DNA of 64,000 nucleotides from Leptospira harrisiae. Its GTDB lineage: Bacteria; Spirochaetota; Leptospiria; Leptospirales; Leptospiraceae. Location: assembly GCF_002811945.1 (NCBI RefSeq), contig NZ_NPDX01000007.1, positions 103,901-167,900 of the forward strand, read 5' to 3'. The translations under genes were made by a program, and so were the position numbers. The notes under the pieces are model-generated. The model had not been told where the DNA came from. It was given only the letters and a program-made list of their open reading frames with translations, and ran no database searches. Below, one piece after another: positions 18,272-27,485 of this stretch (the first letter of the stretch is position 1; the number at the start of each line of letters is the position of its first letter).

Positions 18272-20083
18272 GTGAAAAAGAAGAAAAACGACAATCTAAT
18301 CCCTCCTTCCACCGTAAAAGCAGAAGGCAAAAAACAAGAACTCATCCTAAGACAAATGGAAACCCTAGGAAAACTGGGGCACTGGGAAGTCGATTTTGTA
18401 GGCCAAACCTTACATTGGTCAGAAGGAGTGTTTCACATTTTAGAAATGGATCCTTCTTCCATGCCTGTCGACCTAGAGACTGGATATCAATTTGTACATC
18501 CAGAAGACAGAGACATTGCTACCCAACATATGAAAGAGGTTTTGGAAAAAGGAATTCGTTACGATTTGGAATGTAGACTGATTACCACAACGGGAAAAGT
18601 CAAATTTGTTCATTCTCTTGCGGAAGTGGTTCGAAATGAAAAAAATGAACCCCAACAAATCGTAGGAATTTTTCAAGATGTCACCGAACAAAGAGAAGCA
18701 TATCAAACTTTGCTCGCGCAAGAATTAAGACTTAGCACAATCCTTCAATCTGAACCAGAATGTGTGAAAGTAGTTTCACCAGATGGAATTCTTGTAGAGA
18801 TGAATCCTGCAGGATTACAAATGATCGAAGCAAATTGTCCAGAAGATGCCATCGGACAAAAAGTTGAAAAATTAGTAAACCCTGCAGATTTAAAATTTTA
18901 TCAAACAATTCATAACAATGCTCTGCAAGGAATTAAGTCGAGTACTCGATTTCGAATCATCGGGTTTAAAGGCACGGAACGATGGTTGGAAAGTACGGCG
19001 GTTCCTTTAGAAAACCAAACTGGAGAAATCATTTCTGTTCTTAGTGTCACAAGAGATATATCTGAAAAAGTCATCGCTGAAGAAAAATTAATTCGGATCA
19101 AACGAAACCAAGATGCCCTGATCAATAGTACATCTGATTTGATTTGGTCTTTAGATTCTAACTTTTGTTTAATAGCTGCAAATAAATCATTTTTAGATGT
19201 GATGGGATTTCTTCGTGGATCAATTGCAAAAGAAGGAGATTCCGTTCTTATCATGAGCCAAGGTGAAGCCTTTTATGAAAAATGGAAAGGATATTATGAA
19301 AGAGGTCTTTCCGGTGAGTCATTCAAAACTTATGAAAGGTTCATTAGTCCGATCACAGGACAGGAAGAACATAGAGAAGTATTTTTTAATCCTATCCGTA
19401 ATGCTGAAAATATAATCACAGGTCTAGCTTGCTTTTCAAAAGACATCACCGATTTGATGGCAAAACGAATGGAACTCGTTGCTAGCGAAAAAAGATATAG
19501 AGCTCTTGTAGAAAATGGGGTTGATGTCATCGCGATTCTTAGCACGGAAGGGAAAGCTAAATATGTATCTCCTTCCATAACAAAAGTTCTGGGTTATTCG
19601 GAATCAGATGCCATGCATATGAACTTATTCGATTTTTTACATCATGATGATGTATCCAAAATTTCCAAACGATTGGAAGAGGTTCGTAATATACCTATTG
19701 GAAGTTCCCTCCCTAGTTATAATTTTAGAATCAAACATCGAGATGGATCTTGGCGGTGGGTTGAGTCTACAATTACCAACTTAATCGAGGATGAATCCAT
19801 TGGTGGAATTGTTGATAATTTTCATGATGTGACAGAACGAGTGTTCCAAATTACTGCCATCCAAACGCAAAACGAAAAACTAAAGGCCATTGCTTGGACC
19901 CAGTCACATGTAGTAAGGAATCCTCTGGCTCGGATTATGGGTCTTGTTGATTTAATCAAAATGGGGACTTTGTCTATAGAGGAAGAACGTAGGAGTTTGG
20001 ACCATTTGCTTGAATCAGCAAAGGAATTGGACAATATCATTCAGGACATCGTACTCAAATCCCAACGTGTCATTGTTCCTTAA
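18272..20083 (+). CDS. multi-PAS protein with H-box but no ATPase domain
   Basis: A 603-residue soluble protein with about four PAS/PAC modules: roughly 25-145, 150-270, 275-395 and 405-530. PAC tails such as EPQQIVGIFQDVTEQ, EIISVLSVTRDISEK and GIVDNFHDVTERV are clear. The C-terminus (AWTQSHVVRNPLARIMGLVD, His546) resembles the phosphoacceptor H-box of histidine kinases, but the protein stops 57 residues later with no HATPase domain. The start is a GTG at 18272. It may be phosphorylated by a separate kinase, or act as a non-enzymatic dimer. No response regulator is adjacent. Confidence 0.82.
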   Translation: MKKKKNDNLIPPSTVKAEGKKQELILRQMETLGKLGHWEVDFVGQTLHWSEGVFHILEMDPSSMPVDLETGYQFVHPEDRDIATQHMKEVLEKGIRYDLECRLITTTGKVKFVHSLAEVVRNEKNEPQQIVGIFQDVTEQREAYQTLLAQELRLSTILQSEPECVKVVSPDGILVEMNPAGLQMIEANCPEDAIGQKVEKLVNPADLKFYQTIHNNALQGIKSSTRFRIIGFKGTERWLESTAVPLENQTGEIISVLSVTRDISEKVIAEEKLIRIKRNQDALINSTSDLIWSLDSNFCLIAANKSFLDVMGFLRGSIAKEGDSVLIMSQGEAFYEKWKGYYERGLSGESFKTYERFISPITGQEEHREVFFNPIRNAENIITGLACFSKDITDLMAKRMELVASEKRYRALVENGVDVIAILSTEGKAKYVSPSITKVLGYSESDAMHMNLFDFLHHDDVSKISKRLEEVRNIPIGSSLPSYNFRIKHRDGSWRWVESTITNLIEDESIGGIVDNFHDVTERVFQITAIQTQNEKLKAIAWTQSHVVRNPLARIMGLVDLIKMGTLSIEEERRSLDHLLESAKELDNIIQDIVLKSQRVIVP

Positions 20084-20146
20084 ATTAATTCTTCTGAAGC
20101 TTTAATTTATCTTGTATTTTGTACTCAATTCGTTCTAATTCGTGCC

Positions 20147-20734
20147 ATGGTTTTCTCAACTTTTCTTTCAGACTTAATTCTTTCCTTAGTTTCTTTGGCG
20201 ATGGCCTACAGGTTCGTCGGAAAGTCTTCCATTCCTTCTCGTTCCGCTTTGTATGGATTTGCAATCATTGGAATTTCTGCTGGTCTTGGTTCGATCCATT
20301 TTCTAGGGATCAATACACTGGATTCTATCTATCGTTTTTTTGTGGGTTTGTCAGGTTGTGTGGGTGTTCCTCTTTTGGGACTCGCCTTTTTCCACTTCAC
20401 TTTTCGTTCTCTATCGGAAAAAACTTTTTTCCTCTTCATAGCTGTCGCATTTCTTCTTTACCTAGCATTTTCTTATCTCTACCCACTGGGCATTTACTCG
20501 ACAGTCGTTGGTGGAATTGCCATGTTTATCATTCTTATTAGTTCACTAGTTCGTTTCCCTAGAAAATCAAATGCAGCGATTATGGGAATCATTGGTTCTG
20601 TTTTATTTATTGTTGCTGGTCTTGTGATTGGTACGAAAGGATCAACAGGGCCTATCCTGAACGTTGATATCTTCCATATCTTACTTGCGATCGCCAATTA
20701 TTGTATCGCAGAGGGAATTCGCAAATTAAGCTAG
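20147..20734 (+). CDS. seven-helix membrane protein of unknown function
   Basis: A 195-residue protein made almost entirely of hydrophobic segments, about seven of them, with short loops. A conserved-looking SIHFLGINTLDSIYRF lies in the first half and VDIFHILLAIANYCIAEGI near the end, with histidines inside helices. I do not recognise the family; a DUF6962-type membrane protein is possible. It is 40 bases upstream of the GAF-GGDEF gene and may be co-transcribed with it, which would link it to signalling. Confidence 0.65.
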   Translation: MVFSTFLSDLILSLVSLAMAYRFVGKSSIPSRSALYGFAIIGISAGLGSIHFLGINTLDSIYRFFVGLSGCVGVPLLGLAFFHFTFRSLSEKTFFLFIAVAFLLYLAFSYLYPLGIYSTVVGGIAMFIILISSLVRFPRKSNAAIMGIIGSVLFIVAGLVIGTKGSTGPILNVDIFHILLAIANYCIAEGIRKLS

Positions 20735-20774
20735 ATTAAAATAGAGGAGAATAAAAAATCTTTCCTAAGTATCT

Positions 20775-21794
20775 ATGGAAAGCTCCTCTTCTGATTCAAC
20801 ATTAGAAAGAATACTCAAACTCCAAACAGAGTTAACGGCTGCTAAACCAGAAGTTCCTTATTTATTAGATCTCATCACTCTCCGGGCCAAAGAAATTACT
20901 GGCTCTGAAGGTGCTGTTTTCGAACTTGTGGAAGGCGATGATTTGGTTTACCGTGCGGCCAGTGGCAAAGCTGAAAAACAAATTGGACTAAGACTACCAA
21001 TGAAAGGTAGTTTTTCTGGTCTCAGCCTCCAATCAAGATCCACTTTATATTGTGTTGATTCCGAAGAGGATGATCGTGTCAACCGCGAGGCTTGCCGTGT
21101 TGTGGGACTTCGGTCTATGATTGTTCTTCCTTTATACTTTGACACTGAAGTATTAGGTGTGTTAAAAGTTTATAGTTCTAAAGTTGGGTTTTATTCATCT
21201 AACGATACTTATGTGCTCAATATGTTATCTGGCACAATGGCAGCAGTTTTACACAACGCATATCGTTGGGCGGAAAAAGAAAAAAAGCTTCAATCAATGG
21301 CATATTTGGCAAGCCATGATACACTCACTGGTATTCACAACCGTTCTGCATTTTATGATAGTTTAAGAAAGGGTCTCACTCAAATTACAAACGATGGATC
21401 CTCGTTAACGGTTGCTTTATTTGATTTGGATGGACTCAAAAAAATAAATGATGCTTACGGGCATGCGGCAGGAGATTTTTATATTGTTCAGTTTGCTCAA
21501 CGACTTTCACGTCTCATCCAAAACCAAGATATTTTGGCAAGGCTCGGAGGAGATGAATTCGGTTTGATCCTCATCCATAAGGAATCCAAAGAATCCATTT
21601 TATACCGGTTGGAACAGACCAGAAACATGGTGGAAGTAGAAATTCAATTCGAAACGACCAAACTCCAAATCAAATCCAGTATAGGCATTTCCTTTTCTTC
21701 CGATGACGGATATGAACCTGAAACATTGGTGGCGGTAGCGGATAGCCGTATGTACGAAAACAAAAGGGCGCGAAAAAAAGGAGAAAATTCCTAA
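20775..21794 (+). CDS. GAF-GGDEF diguanylate cyclase
   Basis: A 339-residue soluble enzyme that should make cyclic di-GMP from two GTP. A GAF domain covers about residues 20-165, and a GGDEF domain about 175-335. The active site is intact: RLGGDEFGLIL. The preceding DTLTGIHNRSAFYD and LFDLDGLKKINDAYGHAAGD are the normal metal and substrate motifs. An RxxD inhibitory site is not evident before GGDEF. The GAF sensor presumably controls the activity. It follows the small membrane protein. Confidence 0.93.
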   Translation: MESSSSDSTLERILKLQTELTAAKPEVPYLLDLITLRAKEITGSEGAVFELVEGDDLVYRAASGKAEKQIGLRLPMKGSFSGLSLQSRSTLYCVDSEEDDRVNREACRVVGLRSMIVLPLYFDTEVLGVLKVYSSKVGFYSSNDTYVLNMLSGTMAAVLHNAYRWAEKEKKLQSMAYLASHDTLTGIHNRSAFYDSLRKGLTQITNDGSSLTVALFDLDGLKKINDAYGHAAGDFYIVQFAQRLSRLIQNQDILARLGGDEFGLILIHKESKESILYRLEQTRNMVEVEIQFETTKLQIKSSIGISFSSDDGYEPETLVAVADSRMYENKRARKKGENS

Positions 21795-21840
21795 AGGATT
21801 CTTTCGTCTCTGGGTTTGAGTTTTTGTCTAATCTAGACAA

Positions 21841-23085
21841 ATGAATTCCAATTCTCTCCTATTTTCTCCGTTCCCTCTCCCTAATGGTGTCGCCCTACCC
21901 AATCGACTTGTAAAAGCAGCAATGGAAGAAAATCTTTCCAATCCCAATTTAGAACCAGACAAAGCACTTTGGAATTTATATGAAACATGGGCACGAGGTG
22001 GAGTTGGGACAATGATTACCGGAAACGTAATGGTGGACCATAGAGCCATGACTGGACCTGGTGGTGTGGTTTTAGAGGAGGGTTCCCAATTAGAAGGATT
22101 TCGCCAATGGTCATCCAAAGCCAAATTTGCCGGCGGAAAGATCATTATGCAAATCAATCATCCCGGTAGACAAGTATTAGCAAAGTTAGGTGGGGAAGTT
22201 TGGGCTCCTTCTGCGATTGCAGTGGATATTGGAAAACTTTCCAAACTTTTGGGAAAACCAAGAGCGATGACAAAAACAGAAATCGAAGAAACCATCCAGC
22301 GGTTTGCACAAACTTCTTCGTTGGCCGAGGAATCAGGTTTCGATGGAGTGGAAATTCATGCGGCTCATGGATATTTAATCAGTCAATTTTTATCACCGAT
22401 TGCCAACCAAAGAAAGGATGAATGGGGTGGTAGTTTAGAAAATCGGTCTAGGTTTTTGGAAGAAGTAATCAAAGCAGTAAGGAAAAATGTGAAACCCAAT
22501 TTCATTGTTTCAGTAAAATTAAACTCTGCCGATTTTCAAAAAGGTGGATTTCAGTTTCAGGATGCCAAAGAAGTAATATCCAGAATACAAACGTTAGGTG
22601 TTGATTTTATTGAATTGTCTGGCGGAAATTATGAAGCCCCTGCCATGCAAGGAGAATCTCGTGATGGATCCACTTTATCTAGGGAAGCTTACTTCTTAGA
22701 ATTTGCAAGTGAGGCCGCAAAAACTGCAACAGTTCCCATTTTGGTGACAGGCGGAATTCATAGAAAACAAATTGCAGAATCAGTTTTGGAATCGGGAGTT
22801 CCATTGGTAGGAATTGCCACTGCCTTGGCTCTTAACCCGAATCTTCCCAACGATTGGAAAAAAAATCAAGAACTAGAAAATCGTCTGCCTGACCCAAGTT
22901 GGAAATCAAAAACTCTAAAAGGTTTGGCTAATATGGCGATGGTTCGTTACCAATTGAATCGATTGTCGGAAAATAGGAAGCCCACAGCCAAAGTATCTCC
23001 TATCATTAGGCTTGTTATGGATCAGATTAGGCTGACGCGATTGACAAAACGGTACCAAAATTGGATTCGCAGCCGAACTAAATAA
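21841..23085 (+). CDS. NADH:flavin oxidoreductase, Old Yellow Enzyme family
   Basis: A 414-residue FMN-dependent TIM-barrel ene-reductase. Motifs include NGVALPNRLVKAAMEENL at the N-terminus, MQINHPGRQ, the substrate/FMN segment HAAHGYLISQFLSPIANQR followed by DEWGGSLENRSRF, and VTGGI at the phosphate-binding end. It lacks the iron-sulfur and second flavin domains of the large 2,4-dienoyl-CoA reductases, so it is the single-domain type. Physiological substrate unknown. It converges on the arsenic efflux gene, with a strong stem-loop between them. Confidence 0.9.
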   Translation: MNSNSLLFSPFPLPNGVALPNRLVKAAMEENLSNPNLEPDKALWNLYETWARGGVGTMITGNVMVDHRAMTGPGGVVLEEGSQLEGFRQWSSKAKFAGGKIIMQINHPGRQVLAKLGGEVWAPSAIAVDIGKLSKLLGKPRAMTKTEIEETIQRFAQTSSLAEESGFDGVEIHAAHGYLISQFLSPIANQRKDEWGGSLENRSRFLEEVIKAVRKNVKPNFIVSVKLNSADFQKGGFQFQDAKEVISRIQTLGVDFIELSGGNYEAPAMQGESRDGSTLSREAYFLEFASEAAKTATVPILVTGGIHRKQIAESVLESGVPLVGIATALALNPNLPNDWKKNQELENRLPDPSWKSKTLKGLANMAMVRYQLNRLSENRKPTAKVSPIIRLVMDQIRLTRLTKRYQNWIRSRTK

Positions 23086-23122
23086 AAAAAATGGAAGTAT
23101 CTGTATGATCAGTAAGTAACTG

Positions 23123-23164
23123 TTTTTAACTTTAGTTTTAGACAAGCATGACTAAAGTTAAAAA
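23123..23164. terminator. bidirectional terminator between OYE and ACR3 genes
   Basis: A perfect 14-bp stem, TTTTTAACTTTAGT (23123-23136) with ACTAAAGTTAAAAA (23151-23164), has a 14-base loop. A run of A on one side and T on the other lets it act on both strands. It lies between two convergent genes. Confidence 0.8.
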
Positions 23165-23172
23165 TTTGTTGT

Positions 23173-24219
23173 TTATAAAGGTTTGTTATTTTCTTTATAG
23201 AACTTGTTCCGAAATCCAATCGCAAACTTAACGAGTATGATAAGTGCTGGAACTTCAATCAGTGGACCAATCACACCAACAAAGGCGGCACCACTTTGGA
23301 TTCCAAATACACCAATTGCCACAGCAATCGCCAATTCAAAGTTATTCCCTGTTGCAGTAAAACTCACCGCCGCATTTTTAGAATAATCCACTCCTAACTT
23401 GTATCCGATCCAAAGGCTTAGAAAAAACATAATCCCAAAATACAAAAGTAGGGGAATTGCCACTCGAACCACGTCGTCACTTAGTTCAAAGATCATTTCG
23501 CCTTTTAAACTAAACATTACAATAATCGTGAACAATAGTGCTAACAGTGTTAAGGGTGAAACTTTTGGTAAGAACTTTGTTTCATAGAAGTCTCTTTTTC
23601 CAATCTTTTCGAATCCATACCTAGATAGAAATCCGAGTAAAAATGGAATCCCTAAATAAATTCCCACTGTTTCTGCAATATCTGAAATCTGAATTGAGAC
23701 TTCCGATCCAGCCAAACCAAAATAAGGTGGAAAAATGGTGATGAACAAATAAGCATAAAAACTATAAAAGAAAACTTGGAAGATACTATTCAAAGCAACT
23801 AGTGCCGCTCCATATTCACGATCACCTTCTGCTAAATCATTCCAAACAATCACCATCGCTATACAACGAGCAAGGCCAATGAGAATTAATCCGGTTCTAT
23901 ATTCTGGTTCATCCCCAAGAAAGGCAATCGCCAGAAAAAACATAAGGATGGGACCGATGACCCAGTTGAGTAACAGTGAAAGAGTTAATAATTTTCCATC
24001 CTGAAACACTTTTCCCATCTCTCTATATTTTACTTTCGCAAGAGGAGGATACATCATAAGGATGAGTCCAATGGCCAATGGGATATTGGTAGTTCCAATG
24101 GAAAGAGTGGAAAATCCGGAAACAACGGATGGTAAAAATTTTCCAATCAGTAAACCAACCACCATTGCTCCAAAGATCCAAAGTGTAAGAAATCTGTCTA
24201 AAAAAGATAAAACTTTCAC
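23173..24219 (-). CDS. arsB: ACR3-family arsenite efflux permease
   Basis: A 348-residue inner-membrane carrier with ten helices that exports arsenite. The ACR3 signature is present: [18 protein letters not shown], then [18 protein letters not shown] with the essential Cys119, and [20 protein letters not shown]. The start is GTG at 24219, abutting the stop of the DUF6428 gene (24220) with no gap, so translation is coupled. It is last in the arsR-arsC-DUF6428-arsB operon. The symbol follows common usage for ACR3 proteins; acr3 is equally proper. Confidence 0.95.
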   Translation of the reverse strand: MKVLSFLDRFLTLWIFGAMVVGLLIGKFLPSVVSGFSTLSIGTTNIPLAIGLILMMYPPLAKVKYREMGKVFQDGKLLTLSLLLNWVIGPILMFFLAIAFLGDEPEYRTGLILIGLARCIAMVIVWNDLAEGDREYGAALVALNSIFQVFFYSFYAYLFITIFPPYFGLAGSEVSIQISDIAETVGIYLGIPFLLGFLSRYGFEKIGKRDFYETKFLPKVSPLTLLALLFTIIVMFSLKGEMIFELSDDVVRVAIPLLLYFGIMFFLSLWIGYKLGVDYSKNAAVSFTATGNNFELAIAVAIGVFGIQSGAAFVGVIGPLIEVPALIILVKFAIGFRNKFYKENNKPL

Positions 24220-24756
24220 CTAACAACATCCTGCTGGTTCATTCGTTTTGTTTTTTTGTTTTGGAGAACAACAGCTTGAGTTTGATTTTTCTAATTTAGG
24301 AAAACTAACAACATCTTTGGGAAGACCACAAGTTGCTGATGCTTTGCATTCTGTTTTTCCATCTTTTAATTGGATGAGAAGTGCATTTTCCATTGGAATC
24401 ATTTCCGACACAAAGTATTGCCGCATTGCCGATGAATCGTTCCCAAATTCAACGCGTAAAATTGCATTTGATGGTATCTCCATTGCATTCGTGACTTTTT
24501 TGATAATGGAATTCACTTTTGAGAGTGTCATCGATTCTGTATCTTTTCCAATTTTTGGTTCTAATACTTGCAAAATAATTTCTGTCCAAGAATCAGAATT
24601 CCCACCACAATCGACTGATTGAATTTTTGCCAATTTGAATTCGGTAATATGGTAGTTAGGGAATATGGTTTGGTTATTTTCGTATTCAAAGTTTAAATGA
24701 AGTTCAGGATACAAATCCAAATTTGTGATCAAATCATTCCAAGTAAGTGTTTTCAT
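24220..24756 (-). CDS. DUF6428 protein with cysteine-rich tail, arsenic operon
   Basis: A 178-residue soluble protein that I recognise as DUF6428, a family usually found in ars operons. The body has a mixed alpha/beta pattern and an internal Cys pair (TECKASATCGL). The tail is rich in cysteines: SNSSCCSPKQK and a final GCC. Such clustered thiols could bind As(III) and hand it to the pump (inference). It lies between arsC (9 bases after its stop) and the ACR3 gene (adjacent). Confidence 0.8.
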   Translation of the reverse strand: MKTLTWNDLITNLDLYPELHLNFEYENNQTIFPNYHITEFKLAKIQSVDCGGNSDSWTEIILQVLEPKIGKDTESMTLSKVNSIIKKVTNAMEIPSNAILRVEFGNDSSAMRQYFVSEMIPMENALLIQLKDGKTECKASATCGLPKDVVSFPKLEKSNSSCCSPKQKNKTNEPAGCC

Positions 24757-24765
24757 TTTTTTCTC

Positions 24766-25188
24766 CTATAGTTCCGTGTTTACAAAAGATTCGCAGTAGT
24801 TTCGAATCTCCTCTCTCGTTTTCGCAAATGCGACCTTTACTTCTTCTTCTGTTCCTACTAATTTTGAAGGATCGGAAAAGTTATGATGTAGCCTTTTGGC
24901 ATCACTGGGAAAGTAGGGACAGTTTTCTTTTGCATGGTCACAAACAGTGATGATAAAATCAAAAGGGATGTCTTTGTATTCATTTATATGGTTGGACGTA
25001 TGTTTAGAAATATCTATTCCCGCCTCTTTCATTGTGGCAATGGCTTTGGGATTGACTCCATGGGTTTCTATCCCTGCGCTATAAACATTGGCTTTTTCCT
25101 TAGCATAAAACCGCATCCAACCTTCTGCGATTTGGCTTCTGCAACTATTCCCAGTGCAAAGGATTAAAATATTCTTTGGATTATTCAC
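24766..25188 (-). CDS. arsC: arsenate reductase, low-molecular-weight phosphatase (thioredoxin-coupled) type
   Basis: Reduces arsenate to arsenite, with electrons normally from thioredoxin. The P-loop CTGNSCRSQ carries the nucleophile Cys11 and the nearby Cys16. The family sequence continues with AEGWMRFYAKEKANVYSAGI, and VCDHAKENCPYFPSDAKRLH gives the redox cysteines. The GTG at 25188 is chosen: it has AAGGA about 9 bases upstream and gives a normal N-terminus, overlapping the arsR stop by 8 bases. A longer ATG start at 25254 would overlap arsR by 74 bases. Confidence 0.93.
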   Translation of the reverse strand: MNNPKNILILCTGNSCRSQIAEGWMRFYAKEKANVYSAGIETHGVNPKAIATMKEAGIDISKHTSNHINEYKDIPFDFIITVCDHAKENCPYFPSDAKRLHHNFSDPSKLVGTEEEVKVAFAKTREEIRNYCESFVNTEL

Positions 25189-25528
25189 AACAGTTTCCTT
25201 CTTTTTTATTTTGGTATTGTTTGATGAGTGCGATATGTCCTGAAAATTCATCAAAGGCTTTGCTTAAATTTTCCCAATCAATGCAGTAACAAGAAGAAGT
25301 TCCTTCCACCTCTCCCCTCACAAGCCCACCTTCTTTTAATTCCTTTAAATGTTGAGAAACTGTCGATTGGGCTAGCGGGAGGATTTCAACGATTTCTCCA
25401 CAAACACATGTTTGTCGTTTCGCCAAAACTTCCAAAATGGCAAGCCTTGCAGGATGACTTAGTAGTTTGGTAAAAGACGCCATCCTTTGGATGTCTTCGG
25501 GAAATTCTGTTTTTTTGTTCAAAGCCAT
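25181..25528 (-). CDS. arsR: ArsR arsenic-responsive repressor
   Basis: A 115-residue winged-helix repressor. The metal site is at Cys41 and Cys43 in RQTCVCGEI, just before the DNA-reading helix with AQSTVSQHLKELKEGG. The C-terminus ends in a Cys pair (113-114) that may also bind arsenite. The ATG at 25528 is used; the extra 25 residues of a longer frame would cover the operator. It is first in the operon arsR-arsC-DUF6428-arsB, and the palindrome directly upstream should be its own operator. Arsenite binding would release it. Confidence 0.95.
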   Translation of the reverse strand: MALNKKTEFPEDIQRMASFTKLLSHPARLAILEVLAKRQTCVCGEIVEILPLAQSTVSQHLKELKEGGLVRGEVEGTSSCYCIDWENLSKAFDEFSGHIALIKQYQNKKEGNCCE

Positions 25529-25532
25529 AGTA

Positions 25533-25575
25533 TATCGTAAATATACGATAAAAGGAATCCTAGTATTTCCGTCAA
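25533..25575 (-). promoter_or_regulatory. ars promoter and ArsR operator
   Basis: A perfect 7-bp palindrome, TATCGTA (25533-25539) and TACGATA (25544-25550), with a 4-base spacer, ends only five bases before the arsR ATG (25528). On the minus strand TTGACG (25570-25575) is the -35, and the -10 falls in the palindrome. The predicted transcript has almost no leader. Confidence 0.75.
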
Positions 25576-25680
25576 GGGAAAATGGAATTTTGGAGACGTG
25601 CATTGGATTTGGTGGGAAGAGGCTCCCCTAGATTTCCAGGGGAGAGTTGGCCGATTGTCAGCGAACCAAAAACGAGTAGT

Positions 25681-26493
25681 TTATAGTCCCGAACTATCTG
25701 GAATGACAACGGGTTCGTCGGAACTAGGTGTATCTGGTTTGACATCTGCGGGAGTATAACTGCTGTCATTTTGAGAAGGTTTGGTTCGATTGTCCCATTC
25801 GGCAGGGTTTGGTTTTTTATTTCCTTCTACAGAAAATAACCAACCTTCATCTTGTTTGTTGACTGCACCTTGTTCATGTGGGTATGAGTCAATGGGTCTT
25901 ATGGTAATGGAGATGTATTGAATGATTCTTTCATCTTTCACTGGATCTAGATGCGCCAAACTATCGTTACGCCACCTGTTTTTACTTCGTGATTCTCTGC
26001 GAAAACTCTTCATCACTAAGTCTAGATCTTTAGAGTATTTTGCAAAGAGGGATCTCGGTGTTTTTGCCTGAATTACGTAATACAATCCACCTTTTCTGTG
26101 AAATAAAAATCGATTCGAAACTAATTGTTTTTGCTCAGTATAGTGTAACACGACAAAGACGGACTCATCAAAACCTGCTACTTCATTTTCCAATACTTTT
26201 TCGCGAACTAACTTTAAATCAGGGTATTTCGTCAAAAATGTATCTACAGTTTCTTCAATAAAACGATCGATATCATAATCTTTTGTTCTCCGTGCCACAT
26301 CAATTTGTAAGATTGCCTCTCGATTGGTTTTGGAAAATTGAATTCGGACTGTATCGGGATAACGCAGAACGGACTTTGCCCAGCCCCTTGGATATTCAAA
26401 TGCAAAACTTAAAGAATCTTCAATCCAAGTTGCAGCATCCAAATGAGAAAGAGTAAGACATAATAAAACTAATACGCAAAGTCGCTTTTTCAT
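25681..26493 (-). CDS. exported protein of unknown function, PsbP-like
   Basis: A 270-residue exported protein. The signal peptide covers residues 1-20 (KKRLCVLVLLCLTLSHLDAA), with no lipobox cysteine. The next 150 residues (LSFAFEYPRGW, RFIEETVDTFLTKYPDLKLV, KQLVSNRFLFHRKGGLYYV) look like the PsbP/DcrB-type fold seen in many secreted proteins. The last 80 residues are low-complexity and Pro/Asp/Ser-rich, probably disordered. An ATG at 26493 is chosen; a TTG seven codons upstream is less likely. It follows the epimerase gene by 29 bases. Function unknown. Confidence 0.65.
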   Translation of the reverse strand: MKKRLCVLVLLCLTLSHLDAATWIEDSLSFAFEYPRGWAKSVLRYPDTVRIQFSKTNREAILQIDVARRTKDYDIDRFIEETVDTFLTKYPDLKLVREKVLENEVAGFDESVFVVLHYTEQKQLVSNRFLFHRKGGLYYVIQAKTPRSLFAKYSKDLDLVMKSFRRESRSKNRWRNDSLAHLDPVKDERIIQYISITIRPIDSYPHEQGAVNKQDEGWLFSVEGNKKPNPAEWDNRTKPSQNDSSYTPADVKPDTPSSDEPVVIPDSSGL

Positions 26494-26522
26494 ACTTAGA
26501 ATATCGGCCCCCAATACCTTGA

Positions 26523-27485
26523 TTATTGATAGTCGGTGAGGCCTTTTCTTAAATCTCGTTCTGGAAAAATTCCTAAATTTTCAAAGGACTGCGCATCATA
26601 GATAGCCACTGATTCCAAAAGGGGTTGGAGTGGGGACCCGTGAAATGGTTTTCTCCTTAAAAACGAGACCGATCTAAAAAAGAATTCTACAAATTTGGAC
26701 CAGATTCCTCCCACGGGAATGGGAAAAAGAAATCCTTTGGTGATGCCTAATTCTCGGAAAACCTGGATGACTTGGTTTACCGTTACAAATTCGGGGTGTG
26801 AAAATACATAAATAGGTTTCGGCTGTTTTCCATTTAATGTTTGTTTGGTCCAAGTGAGGATAGCATTAGTCGCATCTTCGATATGGAGAAGAGATTTTTT
26901 CCGATTGGAAGAAATATAAGGATATATTTTTAGTTTGGCCAAAGAACGAAGTTTAGAGATAAAACTCTTTGTTCCCTTGCCATAAATACTTGCAAGTCGA
27001 AATACGGAATAAGGTCTCCCCGAGTTGATTACGTAGTTTTCAGCCAAAGCTTTTGTTTTTGCATAGATGGTTGTACCCATTCGTTCGCTGTTGATATTCA
27101 AATTTATTTCTTTGGATCCGTAAACGGAAACAGAACTAACAAATCCAAAGTGGGGAACATTTTTATTTTTTGCAAATTCTACAAGTAGTTTTGTAGAGTT
27201 AACGTTGATTTGGTGGTAAATTTCTTCTGTGACTTTTGCCCCAGATACAACGGCAGCCAAATGTAGGATTAAGTCCAAAGATTCAGGAATTAAAAACTCT
27301 TCTTGGTTTGTGATTTTAGAAAGATCCCTTTCATAAAACTTAAAATTTTTATGAAAACGAATGGAGTCGGGAAAATTGGAATAGTTTTTTCCAATCGCAA
27401 TGATTTTATATTCATCGATCAATCCATTCAAAATTTTTTTTCCGAGAACACCACTTCCACCTGTTAAAAGAATTGTTTTTGTCAT
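26523..27485 (-). CDS. NAD-dependent epimerase/dehydratase (extended SDR)
   Basis: A 320-residue Rossmann-fold sugar-nucleotide or steroid-type enzyme. The N-terminal TGGSGVLGKKI is the GxxGxxG cofactor motif, and the catalytic YxxxK is in TTIYAKTKALAENYV. The segment FRLASIYGKGTKSF is typical. The ATG at 27485 overlaps the DUF445 stop (ATGA), giving translational coupling. The remaining C-terminal part is divergent, so the substrate cannot be named. Confidence 0.85.
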   Translation of the reverse strand: MTKTILLTGGSGVLGKKILNGLIDEYKIIAIGKNYSNFPDSIRFHKNFKFYERDLSKITNQEEFLIPESLDLILHLAAVVSGAKVTEEIYHQINVNSTKLLVEFAKNKNVPHFGFVSSVSVYGSKEINLNINSERMGTTIYAKTKALAENYVINSGRPYSVFRLASIYGKGTKSFISKLRSLAKLKIYPYISSNRKKSLLHIEDATNAILTWTKQTLNGKQPKPIYVFSHPEFVTVNQVIQVFRELGITKGFLFPIPVGGIWSKFVEFFFRSVSFLRRKPFHGSPLQPLLESVAIYDAQSFENLGIFPERDLRKGLTDYQ

